Shown here: positions 26,056 to 34,734 of the stretch, piece after piece
Layout of the letters: the number at the start of each line of letters is the position of its first letter
Numbering within the stretch: position 1 is the stretch's first letter
NCBI GenBank assembly: GCA_001797465.1
Contig: MGPQ01000010.1
Span: 358,652 to 422,651, forward strand
Length of the DNA stretch: 64,000 nt
Source: Deltaproteobacteria bacterium GWB2_55_19
GTDB lineage: Bacteria; Desulfobacterota; GWC2-55-46
Direction: 5' to 3'
The notes under the pieces: model-generated
Database searches by the model: none
What the model saw: the letters and a program-made list of their open reading frames with translations, nothing else
What the model was told of the DNA's origin: nothing
Program-made: the position numbers and the translations under genes

Positions 26056-27906
26056 ATGGAAAACGAGCTTCTTAAAGCAATATTCGATTCAGCCCTCGAC
26101 GGCATCTTCATAATCGACCTTGAGGGCAGGTATATAGACGTGAACTCGGCCGGGTGCGCGATGTTCGGCTATTCGAAAGAGGAGCTCATCGCCGGAGACA
26201 TCCGCCTACTCCTATTCCCCGAGGATGTGGAGCGCGCCTTTGAGCGCGGCAAAAAGAGCTGGAGAGAGGGCGCCTTCGTCCCGGAGTCGAGGATGAGGCG
26301 GAAGGACGGGTCTGAGGTATGGGTGGAGCTTACGGTAAAGCCCTTGAAGACGAAGAGGGGAGACCTCGTCCTCGGCATAAAGCGCGACATAACCGGGAGG
26401 AAAAGGGCCGCTCTGGACGAAAAGAGGAAGAGTACGGACCTCCTCAGGGCCATAGTCGACAATACGATGGCCGTCATATTCCTTAAAGACGGCGACGGCA
26501 GGCACATCCATGTGAACAGGAGTTTCGAGGAAGTCTTCCGTCTGCCCGGAGGGACGGCGCTCAACAGGACCAATCACGAGATATTCCCGAAAGAGATAGC
26601 CGACGCCATCCAGGAGAGCGACAGGAAGGTCCGCGAGTCCAGCTCGCCGCTTGTCTTCGAGGAGGATATTCTCCACGCTGACGGGACACCACACACGTAC
26701 CTTACCGTGAAGTTCACGATACCATCGATACCCGGCTCGGTCTGCGGCATAGCGACGGACATAACCGAGAGGAAGATGATCGATAGGGAGCTCTTGAAGG
26801 CCAAGAAGCTCGAGTCCATCGGGGTGCTGGCCGGAGGGATCGCGCACGACTTCAACAACCTCCTCTCGGGCATTATCGGCAACGTCTCGGTTGCAAAGGC
26901 GCTCACCGGAGCGGACGGGAAGGTCCATTCTCTTTTAGGGGAGATCGAAAAAGCGGCCTTAAGGTCAAAGGACCTTACAAAACAGCTCCTTACCTTTTCC
27001 AGGGGAGGCGAGCCCATAAGGGAGAGGGTCGATATCGCCCAGCTCGTCGAGGACTCGGCGAGGCTTGTCCTGCGGGAGACGGGGGTCCAGTGTTCATTTT
27101 CATTCCAGCAGGGGCTCAAGGAGGCCGAGGCAGACCCGGGCCAGCTCTCGCAGGTCATGAACAACATAGTATTGAACGCCGCGCAGGCGATGGGGAACAG
27201 CGGCCGCATGGAGGTCAAGGCCGGGAATGTGGCGGTCGGGGCCAACGGGCCTCTCCCGTTGAAAGAGGGGGATTACGTGTTGGTCTCGATAATTGACCAC
27301 GGCCCCGGCATACCGAAAAAGGTATTAGGCAGGGTTTTCGACCCGTTCTTTACGACAAAGGAAAGGGCGAGCGGTTTAGGGCTCGCAATATCTTATTCGA
27401 TAGTTAAAAAGCACGGCGGCGCCATAATCGCTGAGTCCTCGAAGGACGGAGCGACGTTCAGCGTATACCTCCCTGCAGCCGCTAAAAAGGCGGAGGCCAG
27501 GCCTGTATCGGATACGATAGTCAGGGGTAGCGGCAGGATACTCGTCATGGACGACGAGGAGCTTGTAAGGGACACGACCGCTTCAATGCTCGAACTCCTC
27601 GGCTATGACGCCGCTTTCGCGGAGGACGGCGCGCGCGCCGTCGAATTGTATAAAGAGGCTATCAGGGACAGTGCCCCCTTCGAGGCCGTGATACTCGACC
27701 TTACGGTGCCGAACGGAATGGGCGGGCTGGATACGCTCCACGAACTGCTGAAGATCGACCCGCGGGTAAAGGCGATAGTATCGAGCGGCTACTCCAAGGC
27801 CCCTGTCATGTCCGATTACCGGAAGCACGGCTTCTCAGGCGTAATCACCAAACCATACAGGGTGGGCGAGTTCGGCAGGGCCTTGAAGGCCGTACTGGCA
27901 GAATAA
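26056..27906 (+). CDS. PAS-PAS hybrid histidine kinase with C-terminal receiver
   Basis: A 616-residue cytosolic hybrid kinase. PAS1 about 5-118, PAS2 about 125-240, dimerisation/phosphoacceptor H264 in LAGGIAHDFNNLLSG, ATPase domain about 360-478 (NNIVLNAAQAMG, DHGPGIP, GLGLAISYSIV), and a receiver about 494-614 with phospho-Asp D548 in VILDLTVPN. There is no DNA-binding output, so signalling probably continues by phosphotransfer. It has no membrane helix. Domain order and the receiver motif match the second kinase at 43051. It probably shares a transcript with yifB (17-nt gap). Confidence 0.93.
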   Translation: MENELLKAIFDSALDGIFIIDLEGRYIDVNSAGCAMFGYSKEELIAGDIRLLLFPEDVERAFERGKKSWREGAFVPESRMRRKDGSEVWVELTVKPLKTKRGDLVLGIKRDITGRKRAALDEKRKSTDLLRAIVDNTMAVIFLKDGDGRHIHVNRSFEEVFRLPGGTALNRTNHEIFPKEIADAIQESDRKVRESSSPLVFEEDILHADGTPHTYLTVKFTIPSIPGSVCGIATDITERKMIDRELLKAKKLESIGVLAGGIAHDFNNLLSGIIGNVSVAKALTGADGKVHSLLGEIEKAALRSKDLTKQLLTFSRGGEPIRERVDIAQLVEDSARLVLRETGVQCSFSFQQGLKEAEADPGQLSQVMNNIVLNAAQAMGNSGRMEVKAGNVAVGANGPLPLKEGDYVLVSIIDHGPGIPKKVLGRVFDPFFTTKERASGLGLAISYSIVKKHGGAIIAESSKDGATFSVYLPAAAKKAEARPVSDTIVRGSGRILVMDDEELVRDTTASMLELLGYDAAFAEDGARAVELYKEAIRDSAPFEAVILDLTVPNGMGGLDTLHELLKIDPRVKAIVSSGYSKAPVMSDYRKHGFSGVITKPYRVGEFGRALKAVLAE

Positions 27907-27978
27907 GAATAACCCCTTCTCCCGCTTCCTCCACCGTTTTAACCGAGGTATCCCTTGACAGTCTTGCGGCGCGCTTTT

Positions 27979-28836
27979 TCAGAAGAGCACGATGAGGACG
28001 ACGCCGGAGAGCATTATGATGGACCCGAGGAGGCGCTCCCTGATGTTTATCTCGTGGAAGAGGAGCTTGCCGTAGAGGACGCTGAAGATGAGCGACGTCC
28101 GCTTGACCGAGATCATGTAGGCGACCTGAGTCATGCTTATGGCGATGAAGTGGGAGAGTATCATCACCGCGGTGCAAAGGCCAATGGGGAGAAAAGTAGC
28201 CGGTTTTTTGAAGACAAGCGAGAACTTGCCCTTCGATATCGTGTAGACCGTGAGTACGGCGGTAAGCGTAAAGGGATAGAACGCGCCGAAAAAGACGGGG
28301 TCCGAGTGCTGGACCGCGACCTTTCCGAGCGTTGAGGTGATACTGTATATGAGGGCGACGGCTATCATCAGAAGCGAGCCCTTTTCTTTGGCTATGGCCC
28401 TTATTGGGCCGAGGGGCCCGGTCTTCGAGGCGCTCGAGTTCAGCAAGTACGCGCCAATGGTTATGAGGACGACCCCCGTGACCCCGCCCCTTGACGGCAC
28501 TTCCCCGAGCATGACGAAGGCGATGAACATGATGAATATCGGGCTCAAGGCCATGAAGGGTATGGTGAGGGACAATGGAGAGAGCTTTATCGCCTTCACA
28601 TAGAGTATGAGCGAGAGGACCTCAAGCGGTATGAGCGCGCCTGTGGCGGCCCAGAAGGCAGAGTCCAAATACGGGGCAGGGACAAAGTACAGGGCGACGG
28701 CAAGGAAGGGCAGCGCATACCCCTCGCGGACCCAGACTATCGCGAGTTCGTCGGTGTCTTTGAGCGCGCGCTTGCTTAGCGCGTCGGCGGTCGATAAGGC
28801 GACAGCGGTTATGAGGGCGAAGGGGAGCCAGTACAT
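27979..28836 (-). CDS. EamA/DMT-superfamily transporter
   Basis: A 285-residue protein with two EamA repeats and about ten membrane helices (LPFALITAVALSTADALSKRAL in the first, VALIYSITSTLGKVAV in the second). The segment VKRTSLIFSVLYGKLLFHE near the end of the second repeat is typical of drug/metabolite transporters. It is an inner-membrane transporter of small metabolites; substrate unknown. No partners adjoin it; the kinase gene upstream is convergent with it. Confidence 0.88.
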   Translation of the reverse strand: MYWLPFALITAVALSTADALSKRALKDTDELAIVWVREGYALPFLAVALYFVPAPYLDSAFWAATGALIPLEVLSLILYVKAIKLSPLSLTIPFMALSPIFIMFIAFVMLGEVPSRGGVTGVVLITIGAYLLNSSASKTGPLGPIRAIAKEKGSLLMIAVALIYSITSTLGKVAVQHSDPVFFGAFYPFTLTAVLTVYTISKGKFSLVFKKPATFLPIGLCTAVMILSHFIAISMTQVAYMISVKRTSLIFSVLYGKLLFHEINIRERLLGSIIMLSGVVLIVLF

Positions 28837-28872
28837 TGGGGCCTTTACAGCCAGCTGAAAAAAATGTCAGGT

Positions 28873-28900
28873 GTAGGTTGGGTTAGCGAAGCGTAACCCA
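28873..28900 (+). repeat. REP-like 30-bp palindrome (family R), shortened
   Basis: Same unit as 14223 but lacking the last two bases, ending in an A-run. Confidence 0.85.
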
Positions 28901-28963
28901 AAAAAATATCTTTTGGCAAAGGCTTTTTTGCGCGCTCAGCGCGCTTTCTTACGCATGGACAAA

Positions 28964-29054
28964 AGCTCCTCCCCTTTTTACAAGGGGAGGTAGGGAGGGG
29001 TGATTTGAGCGCAAGAACGACCTCCCATAAGCCCCTCCTTGGTAAGGAGGGGAG
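28964..29054. repeat. Tandem CCTCCCC/GGGGAGG palindromes (family C)
   Basis: Two related hairpins in tandem (CTCCTCCCCTTTTTACAAGG... and AAGCCCCTCCTTGGTAAGG...), the second directly joined to the family L repeat at 29069. Confidence 0.65.
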
Positions 29055-29068
29055 AAGGGACAAGAAGC

Positions 29069-29141
29069 CCCGGCGCGCTCGCCTCTTCCTCCCTTATGCG
29101 CTCTTCGCCATGCGCCCGTGTGTTTGTAAAGACAGAACAAA
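29069..29141 (-). repeat. Long dispersed repeat (family L), right-arm fragment, inverted
   Basis: Read on the minus strand it gives TCTGTCTTTACAAACACACG, GGGCGCATGGCGAAGAGCGC, AAGGGAGGAAGAGGCGAGCG and CGCCGGGG, matching 62577-62640. It meets the end of the zinc-ribbon-like reading frame at 29142. Confidence 0.85.
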
Positions 29142-29227
29142 GATTGACCGCTCTTGTAGCAGATATCCTTCTTGGGGTCGAGGAATACCGCGAAGCCGCA
29201 TTTTATGCAGATGAGCCCGTCGTCCAT
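29142..29227 (-). pseudogene. Truncated zinc-ribbon-like small gene
   Basis: From an ATG at 29227 with AAGGG upstream, the frame reads MDDGLICIKCGFAVF, then LDPKKDICYKSG, with a C-x2-C pair and a third Cys. After about 28 residues it enters the family L repeat, giving an arginine-rich tail. It looks like the start of a small metal-ribbon protein whose 3' end was replaced by the repeat. It may instead never have been a gene; the good ribosome-binding site and the CIKCG motif favour a remnant. Confidence 0.4.
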
Positions 29228-29285
29228 GTCAGTGCCCTTATCTGATTTTAAGGTCTTTGGCGGACCTCCTCAAGGGAAATCTCCT

Positions 29286-29314
29286 TTGACGGTATGCGGA
29301 CTATCCTATATAAT
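29286..29314 (+). promoter_or_regulatory. Sigma-70-type promoter of receiver-PilZ gene
   Basis: TTGACG, 17-nt spacer, TATAAT. Lies 32 nt before the start codon. Confidence 0.75.
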
Positions 29315-29346
29315 CAGGCAACCCCTATCCTTCAAAGGAACCCGCG

Positions 29347-30072
29347 ATGCCCTCCTTTGCCAAGAGCATGCTCGTCGCCGACCCGGACCAGAGGCTCGCT
29401 CTCCGCGCCGCGATAATACTTAAGCGCTTCGAGTATAACGTCTTCGTCGCCTCCGGGAGCGCGGAGTTGCTTCGCATCGCCGACTACGCCATGCCGAACC
29501 TCGTCCTCCTCGACCTCCGTATGCCTTTTATGGAGAACAGGACCTGCCTCGAGGCGATACGCTCCGAGCGCGGGCTCGACCCCGTAAAGGTTATTACAAC
29601 CGCTGATGCCGCCGATGAACCGCTCTTAAAAGAGAGCCTTAAGAAAGGCGCCAACGATTTTTTGGTCAGGCCCTTCGGCCCCACCGACCTATACCGTAAG
29701 ATACAGGCCCTTACCGAGACACAGCCGAGGGAGGCCCCGAGGCTCCGCGTGATATTCAGGGCGACCGTCACCGCTGGGCACACGGCCCGGACGGCTTACG
29801 CGACGATGATATCCGAGCGCGGCATCTTCATACGGACCATGAACCCGTTTGAGCCCGGGACGCAGGTAAAGCTCTCGCTCGATCTGCCGAGCGCGAAGCC
29901 GCTCGTCCTTGATGGCGAGGTAATCTATCAGGTAAACCTGAATAGGGAAAGGTTCTCTGAGCCGGGGATGGGGGTTAAGTTCGTGAATATGCCGCCCGAG
30001 GTGAAGATGGGTCTCAAGACCTTCATCGAGAGCCAGCTCACGGGGGATCTGGAGCCGGAGATGATGATATAG
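29347..30072 (+). CDS. Response regulator receiver-PilZ protein
   Basis: A 241-residue protein. The receiver domain (about 6-120) has phospho-Asp D56 in LVLLDLRMP, Thr in VITTADA and Lys/Arg in FLVRPFG. A PilZ-like domain follows (about 130-235): RVIFR fits the RxxxR c-di-GMP motif, but the second motif is degenerate (MISERG). Such proteins link phosphorelay with c-di-GMP or bind other partners. Neighbouring genes are not functionally related. The start has AAGGAA upstream and a strong promoter at 29286-29314. c-di-GMP binding is uncertain. Confidence 0.85.
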   Translation: MPSFAKSMLVADPDQRLALRAAIILKRFEYNVFVASGSAELLRIADYAMPNLVLLDLRMPFMENRTCLEAIRSERGLDPVKVITTADAADEPLLKESLKKGANDFLVRPFGPTDLYRKIQALTETQPREAPRLRVIFRATVTAGHTARTAYATMISERGIFIRTMNPFEPGTQVKLSLDLPSAKPLVLDGEVIYQVNLNRERFSEPGMGVKFVNMPPEVKMGLKTFIESQLTGDLEPEMMI

Positions 30073-30080
30073 GCAGGCCG

Positions 30081-30194
30081 CTCAAAAAGTCCATCTGCTT
30101 TGTTGTCTTCGTCGCTCGTAATTGCGGCGTACATACTAAAGTACGCCTCATTCCTCGTTCCTCGCCGCCTCGCATCTGGAGCTTTTTGAGCAAC
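30081..30194. repeat. Palindromic intergenic element (family S)
   Basis: Complementary ends CTCAAAAAGTCCATCTGC and AGCTTTTTGAG enclose GGCGTACATACTAAAGTACGCC. It lies between the receiver-PilZ gene and convergent rsmE, so a terminator role is likely. Confidence 0.8.
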
Positions 30195-30220
30195 CTGAAT
30201 AAATTCGGGTTTTCAGCGGG

Positions 30221-30250
30221 GTAGGTTGGGTTAGCGTAGCGTAACCCAAC
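30221..30250 (+). repeat. REP-like 30-bp palindrome (family R)
   Basis: Perfectly palindromic version (central GCGTAGCG), directly after the family S element and 12 bp before rsmE's stop. Confidence 0.9.
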
Positions 30251-30262
30251 ATTTTCAAAAGG

Positions 30263-30985
30263 CTACAACGTCACCTCATACGCTATTATCCCCATTGCCG
30301 CAATCGCAGAAGTCTCTGTCCTCAAAATCCTGTTCCCCAATGAGACCGGGACGAATCCGGCCTTTCTCGCCGCCTCTGCCTCCTCATCCGTAAACCCGCC
30401 CTCTGGGCCGGAGAGGACTGCCACCGGGCCAAGCCCGTTGTAACCCCTAAGGACGGTTTTAAGAGAAGGCAGTCCGCCTTTTTCCCATAGCATGATTTTA
30501 AGGCCAGCGTCCGTCCGGAGCGCGTCTTCAAAAGAACAAAACGGCCCGACAGACGGGATGTCGGGCCTCCGCGACTGTTTCGCGGCCTTCAGAGCAACCG
30601 CCTGCCACCTGTGGGACTTTTTCTGGACCGAGTCCCTCTCGTCTATCGAAATCGATTTTTCAGATTTGAAAGGGACGATCGTCGAGACCCCGAGCTCGGT
30701 CGTCTTCTGTATGATGATCTCCATCCGCTCCTTTTCGGGAAGCGCCTGGAGGAGCGTTATCTCAACCTCTCTCCCGACAGGCCCTATCTCCTCGAAGACC
30801 TTGAGGCGCGCGCTGTATTCCCCGAGCGACTCTATGCGCGCGCGGAAAAGCGCGTCATTCGAGACAACGGTCACCGCCTCCTTCATGCGCGGGTCCCAGC
30901 TCAAGAGGGCGCGGAAGGCGTCGTTTTGAAGGGCGAGCTCTCCTCCTACCCTTGCACCGTTCAATATGATCCTGCCAAAGGACAT
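30263..30985 (-). CDS. rsmE: 16S rRNA m3U1498 methyltransferase
   Basis: A 240-residue RsmE-type SPOUT methyltransferase. The N-terminal PUA-like region (GRIILNGAR) is followed by IIQKTTELGVSTIVPFKSEKS, RWQAVALKAAKQSRR, and the knot motifs VAVLSGPEGGFTDEE and VSLGNRILRTETSAI. The start at 30985 (MSFGRIIL) has GAGGG upstream; the frame extends to 31120 without family support. It modifies U1498 of 16S rRNA. Confidence 0.95.
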   Translation of the reverse strand: MSFGRIILNGARVGGELALQNDAFRALLSWDPRMKEAVTVVSNDALFRARIESLGEYSARLKVFEEIGPVGREVEITLLQALPEKERMEIIIQKTTELGVSTIVPFKSEKSISIDERDSVQKKSHRWQAVALKAAKQSRRPDIPSVGPFCSFEDALRTDAGLKIMLWEKGGLPSLKTVLRGYNGLGPVAVLSGPEGGFTDEEAEAARKAGFVPVSLGNRILRTETSAIAAMGIIAYEVTL

Positions 30986-31116
30986 GAGACCCTCAGAGCT
31001 GTAATTTCCGCGTGTTTCCAAGCGGGAATCCGGCGTTTTAAAGTCAGCGCGTAAGATTTGATGAGACGCAATTGAAAAGTCTACTGCGGAGCCGAATGAG
31101 GTGAAGACCTTCTTCA

Positions 31117-31152
31117 CCATCCCCTCAATCCCCTCCCGTCAAGGGAGGGGAA
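31117..31152. repeat. CCTCCCC/GGGGAGG short palindrome (family C)
   Basis: CACCATCCCCTCAATCCCC followed by TCCCGTCAAGGGAGGGGAAG. The only repeat in the rsmE-cobQ gap (30986-31366), which otherwise holds the cobQ promoter. No second cobalamin riboswitch was found there. Confidence 0.75.
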
Positions 31153-31243
31153 GCAAAAGCAGAACCATTGCACGATAATTTATCTTAGCCCTGGCCAAAG
31201 ATAGCACTTTTTTGGGCGAAATGCAGGGGAATTTGGATTTGAA

Positions 31244-31272
31244 ATGACACGGGGGGCCGTATGGGCTATAAT
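31244..31272 (+). promoter_or_regulatory. Sigma-70-like promoter of cobQ
   Basis: ATGACA, 17-nt spacer, consensus TATAAT; about 95 nt before cobQ. Confidence 0.55.
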
Positions 31273-31366
31273 TGACGCGGTCCCGCCATCAGAGGCGCGC
31301 TCGCAGAGGGGCCGGGAAGAATGACAGCCATCCACGCGGATTCTATATTACAGGGCTCGATAATCA

Positions 31367-32863
31367 ATGAAAAAATGCCGTCCCATAATGATCCAGTCGA
31401 CGTGCTCGCACGCGGGCAAATCCGTGCTCACCGCCGCGCTCTTGAGGTTACTAAGGGACCGGGGCTTTCGCGCCGCGCCCTTCAAGGCGCAGAACATGGC
31501 CCTTAACTCGGCTGTCACGCGCTCCGGCCACGAGATAGGCCGGGCCCAGGCCTTCCAGGCAGAGGCGGCGGGGATAGAGGCCACCTTTGACATGAACCCC
31601 ATACTCTTGAAGCCCACGGGGGATGCCGTCTCTCAAGTCATAATCCACGGCAAGGTATTCGGGTCCATGTCCGCAAGGGAGTACCACTCGTTCAAAAAAG
31701 AGGCTAAAAGGTTCGTCGTCGAGAGCTACGAGAGGTTGTCTGCCGAGTACGAGGTAATCGTCATCGAGGGCGCGGGCAGCCCGGCCGAGGTGAATCTTCG
31801 GGAGAACGACATCGCCAACATGGGTGTCGCCGAGATGTTTGACGCCCCCGTCATACTTGCCGGGGACATCGACAGGGGCGGCGTCTTCGCCCACCTCGTC
31901 GGCACGCTCGAACTATTGTCCCAGGCGGAAAGGGAGCGCGTAAAGGGCTTCATCATAAACAAGTTCAGGGGGGATATCGGTCTCCTTAAGCCGGGGCTTG
32001 AGTTCCTGGAGGCGCGGACTAAAAAGTCCGTCCTCGGCGTAGTCCCGTATTTCAAGGAGATGCTCCTGCCTGACGAGGACGGGGTCGCTCTCGATTCAAA
32101 TGAACCGGCTGGCGTATACGCCGTGACAATAGCGGTTATAAGGTTGCCGAGGATATCGAACTTCACCGACTTCGACCCGTTCAGGGCCGAGGGGGTAAAT
32201 TTAAGATATATCGAATCCCCGGCGGAAATCGAAGGCGCGGACGCGGTCATCATACCCGGCACAAAAAATACTATCTCTGATCTGAAGTGGCTGAAGGACA
32301 GGGGCTTCGGAGAGGCGCTCCGCTCCTTTAGGGAAAGGGGCTGTGTGATATTCGGCGTATGCGGCGGCTTCCAGATGCTGGGGAGAGAGGTGAACGACCC
32401 CTTCCACATAGAGTCATCGAAGGCGTCCGAGGCCGGGCTCGCTTTTCTCGACTGCGCGACGACGATACTCGAACACAAAAAGACATTCAATGTGCGGGCG
32501 TCGCTTGACTTTGACGGGAAAAGATTTGATGCCTCGGGCTACGAGATACACATGGGCGAAACAAAAGGGAGGCTCAAACCCTTCTCCAGGATAAGTGAGC
32601 GGAACGGAGAGGGCGTGGAGGTCCTTGACGGCGGCGTCGAAGGCGCCGTCTTTGGCACATACATCCACGGCATATTCGACAACGACGCCTTCAGGCTCTC
32701 GTTCCTCGATATGCTTCATGGTAAGAAGGGGCTTTCAGCAAGGGCCGAGACCTCGTTCGCGGCAAAGAGGGAAGATGCTTTAACCAAGTGGGGCGCGCTC
32801 GTGGACGCAAGCGTCGATATCGACGCTATAATGAAGATAATGGGTCTTGGCCTGAATGCCTGA
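31367..32863 (+). CDS. cobQ: Cobyric acid synthase
   Basis: A 498-residue CobQ/CbiP. The ATP-binding start is MIQSTCSHAGKSVLTAALLR, then FKAQNMALNSAVTRSGHEIG. VIEGAGSPAEVNLRENDIAN lies in the synthase domain. The C-terminal glutaminase domain has VIIPGTKNTISDLKWL and catalytic Cys in IFGVCGGFQMLG. It amidates four corrin side chains (b, d, e, g). ATG has no recognisable SD sequence. It overlaps cbiB by 8 nt. No riboswitch is seen before it, unlike the first cob cluster. Confidence 0.96.
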   Translation: MKKCRPIMIQSTCSHAGKSVLTAALLRLLRDRGFRAAPFKAQNMALNSAVTRSGHEIGRAQAFQAEAAGIEATFDMNPILLKPTGDAVSQVIIHGKVFGSMSAREYHSFKKEAKRFVVESYERLSAEYEVIVIEGAGSPAEVNLRENDIANMGVAEMFDAPVILAGDIDRGGVFAHLVGTLELLSQAERERVKGFIINKFRGDIGLLKPGLEFLEARTKKSVLGVVPYFKEMLLPDEDGVALDSNEPAGVYAVTIAVIRLPRISNFTDFDPFRAEGVNLRYIESPAEIEGADAVIIPGTKNTISDLKWLKDRGFGEALRSFRERGCVIFGVCGGFQMLGREVNDPFHIESSKASEAGLAFLDCATTILEHKKTFNVRASLDFDGKRFDASGYEIHMGETKGRLKPFSRISERNGEGVEVLDGGVEGAVFGTYIHGIFDNDAFRLSFLDMLHGKKGLSARAETSFAAKREDALTKWGALVDASVDIDAIMKIMGLGLNA

Positions 32864-33842
32864 CATAAGCCTTCTTTCGCCGCCCTTTTCGCCTTTTGTC
32901 CTCATCCTTGCGTACCTCCTCGACATCATTATAGGCGACCCGGAAAGGTTCCCCCACCCGGTCAGGTGGATAGGCGCGGCGATAACCGCGCTCGAAGGTG
33001 TGGTAAGGCGGCTCGCCCGCACCCCCGGCGCGTTAAGGCTTGGCGGGGGCGCGCTCGTAATTATCGTCGTCGGCCTCACATACGCCCTCGCGCTTGCAGT
33101 TCTCCACGCCTCATACAGCGCCTCGCCGATACTCTCCCATATCGTATCGCTCGCAATCGTATGGTGGTGCCTATCTATCAAATCCCTTAAGACCGAGGCT
33201 TGCAAGGTCGTCAACGCCTTCAACGCAAGCGGCGTCGAAGGCGCGCGCGCGTCGCTCTCGCGGATAGTGGGGAGGGATACGGCAGGGCTTTCAAAGGACG
33301 GGGTCATGCGGGCGACGATCGAGACGGTCGCCGAGAACACCTCCGACGGCGTAGTCGCGCCGCTTTTTTACCTCGCCATAGGCGGCCCCGCGCTAATGCT
33401 CGCGTACAAGGCCTTGAACACGGCGGACTCGATGATAGGGTACAAAAACGATAGATACAGAGACCTCGGGATGTTCGGCGCGAGGCTCGACGACGTTGCG
33501 AATTACATCCCGGCGAGGCTTACCGGACTCCTCGTCGTCTCGGCCTCCTTTATTTTAGGGTATAATTGGAGAAGGTCTCTCAGGATATTCCTCCGGGACG
33601 GAGGAAATCATCCGTCCCCGAACTCCGGGAGGCCCGAGGCCGCGGTAGCGGGCGCGCTCGGGCTCAAACTCGGCGGCGGGTCTTATTACGGAGAGGTCTT
33701 CATCCCCAAGCCGTCGATAGGGGACGCTTCGAGCGCGCCGGATGAGTCCGCGGTCCTGCGCGCAATAAGGCTTATGGAGGCGAGCGCTCTTATGATGGCG
33801 ACGCTCGCGTTCGCGTCAAGGGCGGCGACGATAATATTCTGA
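32856..33842 (+). CDS. cbiB: Adenosylcobinamide-phosphate synthase
   Basis: A 328-residue polytopic CbiB (CobD in aerobic nomenclature). It begins FVLILAYLLDIIIGDPERFPHPVRWIG and later has VAENTSDGVVAPLFYLAIGG, ALNTADSMIGYKNDRYRDLG and HPSPNSGRPEAAVAGALG, all family hallmarks. At the inner membrane it condenses cobyric acid with (R)-1-amino-2-propanol phosphate, the product of CobD encoded 3 kb downstream. Translation is coupled to cobQ by overlap. Confidence 0.95.
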   Translation: MPDISLLSPPFSPFVLILAYLLDIIIGDPERFPHPVRWIGAAITALEGVVRRLARTPGALRLGGGALVIIVVGLTYALALAVLHASYSASPILSHIVSLAIVWWCLSIKSLKTEACKVVNAFNASGVEGARASLSRIVGRDTAGLSKDGVMRATIETVAENTSDGVVAPLFYLAIGGPALMLAYKALNTADSMIGYKNDRYRDLGMFGARLDDVANYIPARLTGLLVVSASFILGYNWRRSLRIFLRDGGNHPSPNSGRPEAAVAGALGLKLGGGSYYGEVFIPKPSIGDASSAPDESAVLRAIRLMEASALMMATLAFASRAATIIF

Positions 33843-33867
33843 CCTCAAGTTCATCACAAGGCGGCCT

Positions 33868-34338
33868 ATGTTGAACACTTTCAGGTTTCTGCTCCTCATA
33901 AGCATGGCGGTATGGGTCGGCATGCTTATATTCTTTACTTTCTTCATTACGCCAAGTATATTCAAGGTGCTCCCGAGGGAGCTCGCAGGAGAACTCGTCG
34001 GAGTTATATTCCCCAAGTATTGGATGGTAGGCTATGCGGCCGGCGCCCTTTCGCTCCTTTCCATCATAGCCATCTCGCTCATTGAAAAGTCCTTCCCGAC
34101 GGCGGTCTTATCGCTCGTCGCGCTAATGACGGCCCTTACCTTCTACTCCGGCCTCGTCGTAGGCGCGAAGGCGAAGACGATGTCGGCGGAGATAAGAAAC
34201 ATCCAGGACCCGGTGAAAAAAGAGGAGATGAGGGCGAGTTTCAAGAAGGTACACGCCGAGAGCGCGGCCATAAACCTGGCCATCATGGCGGGCGGCGTAA
34301 CCGTCATTTTCTTCATCTCCAGAAATCTCAGGCTCTAA
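33868..34338 (+). CDS. DUF4149-family membrane protein
   Basis: A 156-residue protein with four membrane helices (about 5-30, 50-72, 77-98, 133-152) and the typical start FRFLLLISMAVWVGMLIFFTFF. The loop before the last helix (DPVKKEEMRASFKKVHAESAAIN) fits DUF4149/TMEM205-like proteins. No function is established. It follows cbiB by 25 nt and may share its transcript. A link to B12 is not supported. Confidence 0.8.
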   Translation: MLNTFRFLLLISMAVWVGMLIFFTFFITPSIFKVLPRELAGELVGVIFPKYWMVGYAAGALSLLSIIAISLIEKSFPTAVLSLVALMTALTFYSGLVVGAKAKTMSAEIRNIQDPVKKEEMRASFKKVHAESAAINLAIMAGGVTVIFFISRNLRL

Positions 34339-34340
34339 CG

Positions 34341-34470
34341 GGCCGCTGAAAAAAATCCATCCGCTTACGAGCTTAAAACGGGGTTGCGGCGTACGGACAA
34401 AGTGCGCCTCGCCCCTTGACTCCTCGTTTTTCTGTCTCATCCGCGCCTCGCGTATGGAGCTTATTTGAGG
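34341..34470. repeat. Palindromic intergenic element (family S), diverged
   Basis: Ends GCTGAAAAAAATCCATCCGC and GGAGCTTATTTGAGG, centre GCGGCGTACGGACAAAGTGCGCC. Sits between the DUF4149 and dodecin genes. Confidence 0.7.
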
Positions 34471-34505
34471 CCTGGACAACCTTAGAGTTTTTAAAGGAGG
34501 GGAAG

Positions 34506-34709
34506 ATGGACAGGGTATACAAGAAACTGGAGCTCGTCGGGGTATCCGATAAAAGTTTTGAGGACGCGATAAGGAACGCGATAGAGAAGGCTACGAAGAC
34601 CGTACACGGCCTTGCCTGGTTCGAGGTGACCGAACATCACGGCAAGATTATGGACGGCAAGGTAACGGAGTTTCAGGCGGTCGTCAAGGTGGCCTTCAAG
34701 GTAGATTGA
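34506..34709 (+). CDS. Dodecin
   Basis: A 67-residue dodecin. It has VYKKLELVGVSDKSFEDAI, the W-containing strand GLAWFEVTEHHGKI (Trp stacks on flavin) and VTEFQAVVKVAFKV. Dodecins form hollow dodecamers that store or buffer riboflavin or FMN (bacterial types also bind CoA). ATG 34506 has a strong AAAGGAGGGG upstream; the longer frame from 34416 is rejected because it runs through a repeat. It is followed by the acyl-CoA synthetase genes. Confidence 0.93.
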   Translation: MDRVYKKLELVGVSDKSFEDAIRNAIEKATKTVHGLAWFEVTEHHGKIMDGKVTEFQAVVKVAFKVD

Positions 34710-34734
34710 ATCCCCGGGGTCCGGTAATCCGTTA

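Noticed and set aside
30986..31366. Possible second cobalamin riboswitch before cobQ
   Set aside because: The B12-box words (GCTGCCCCGCAACTGT, GCCAGGAGACC) are absent; only a short palindrome and a promoter are seen.
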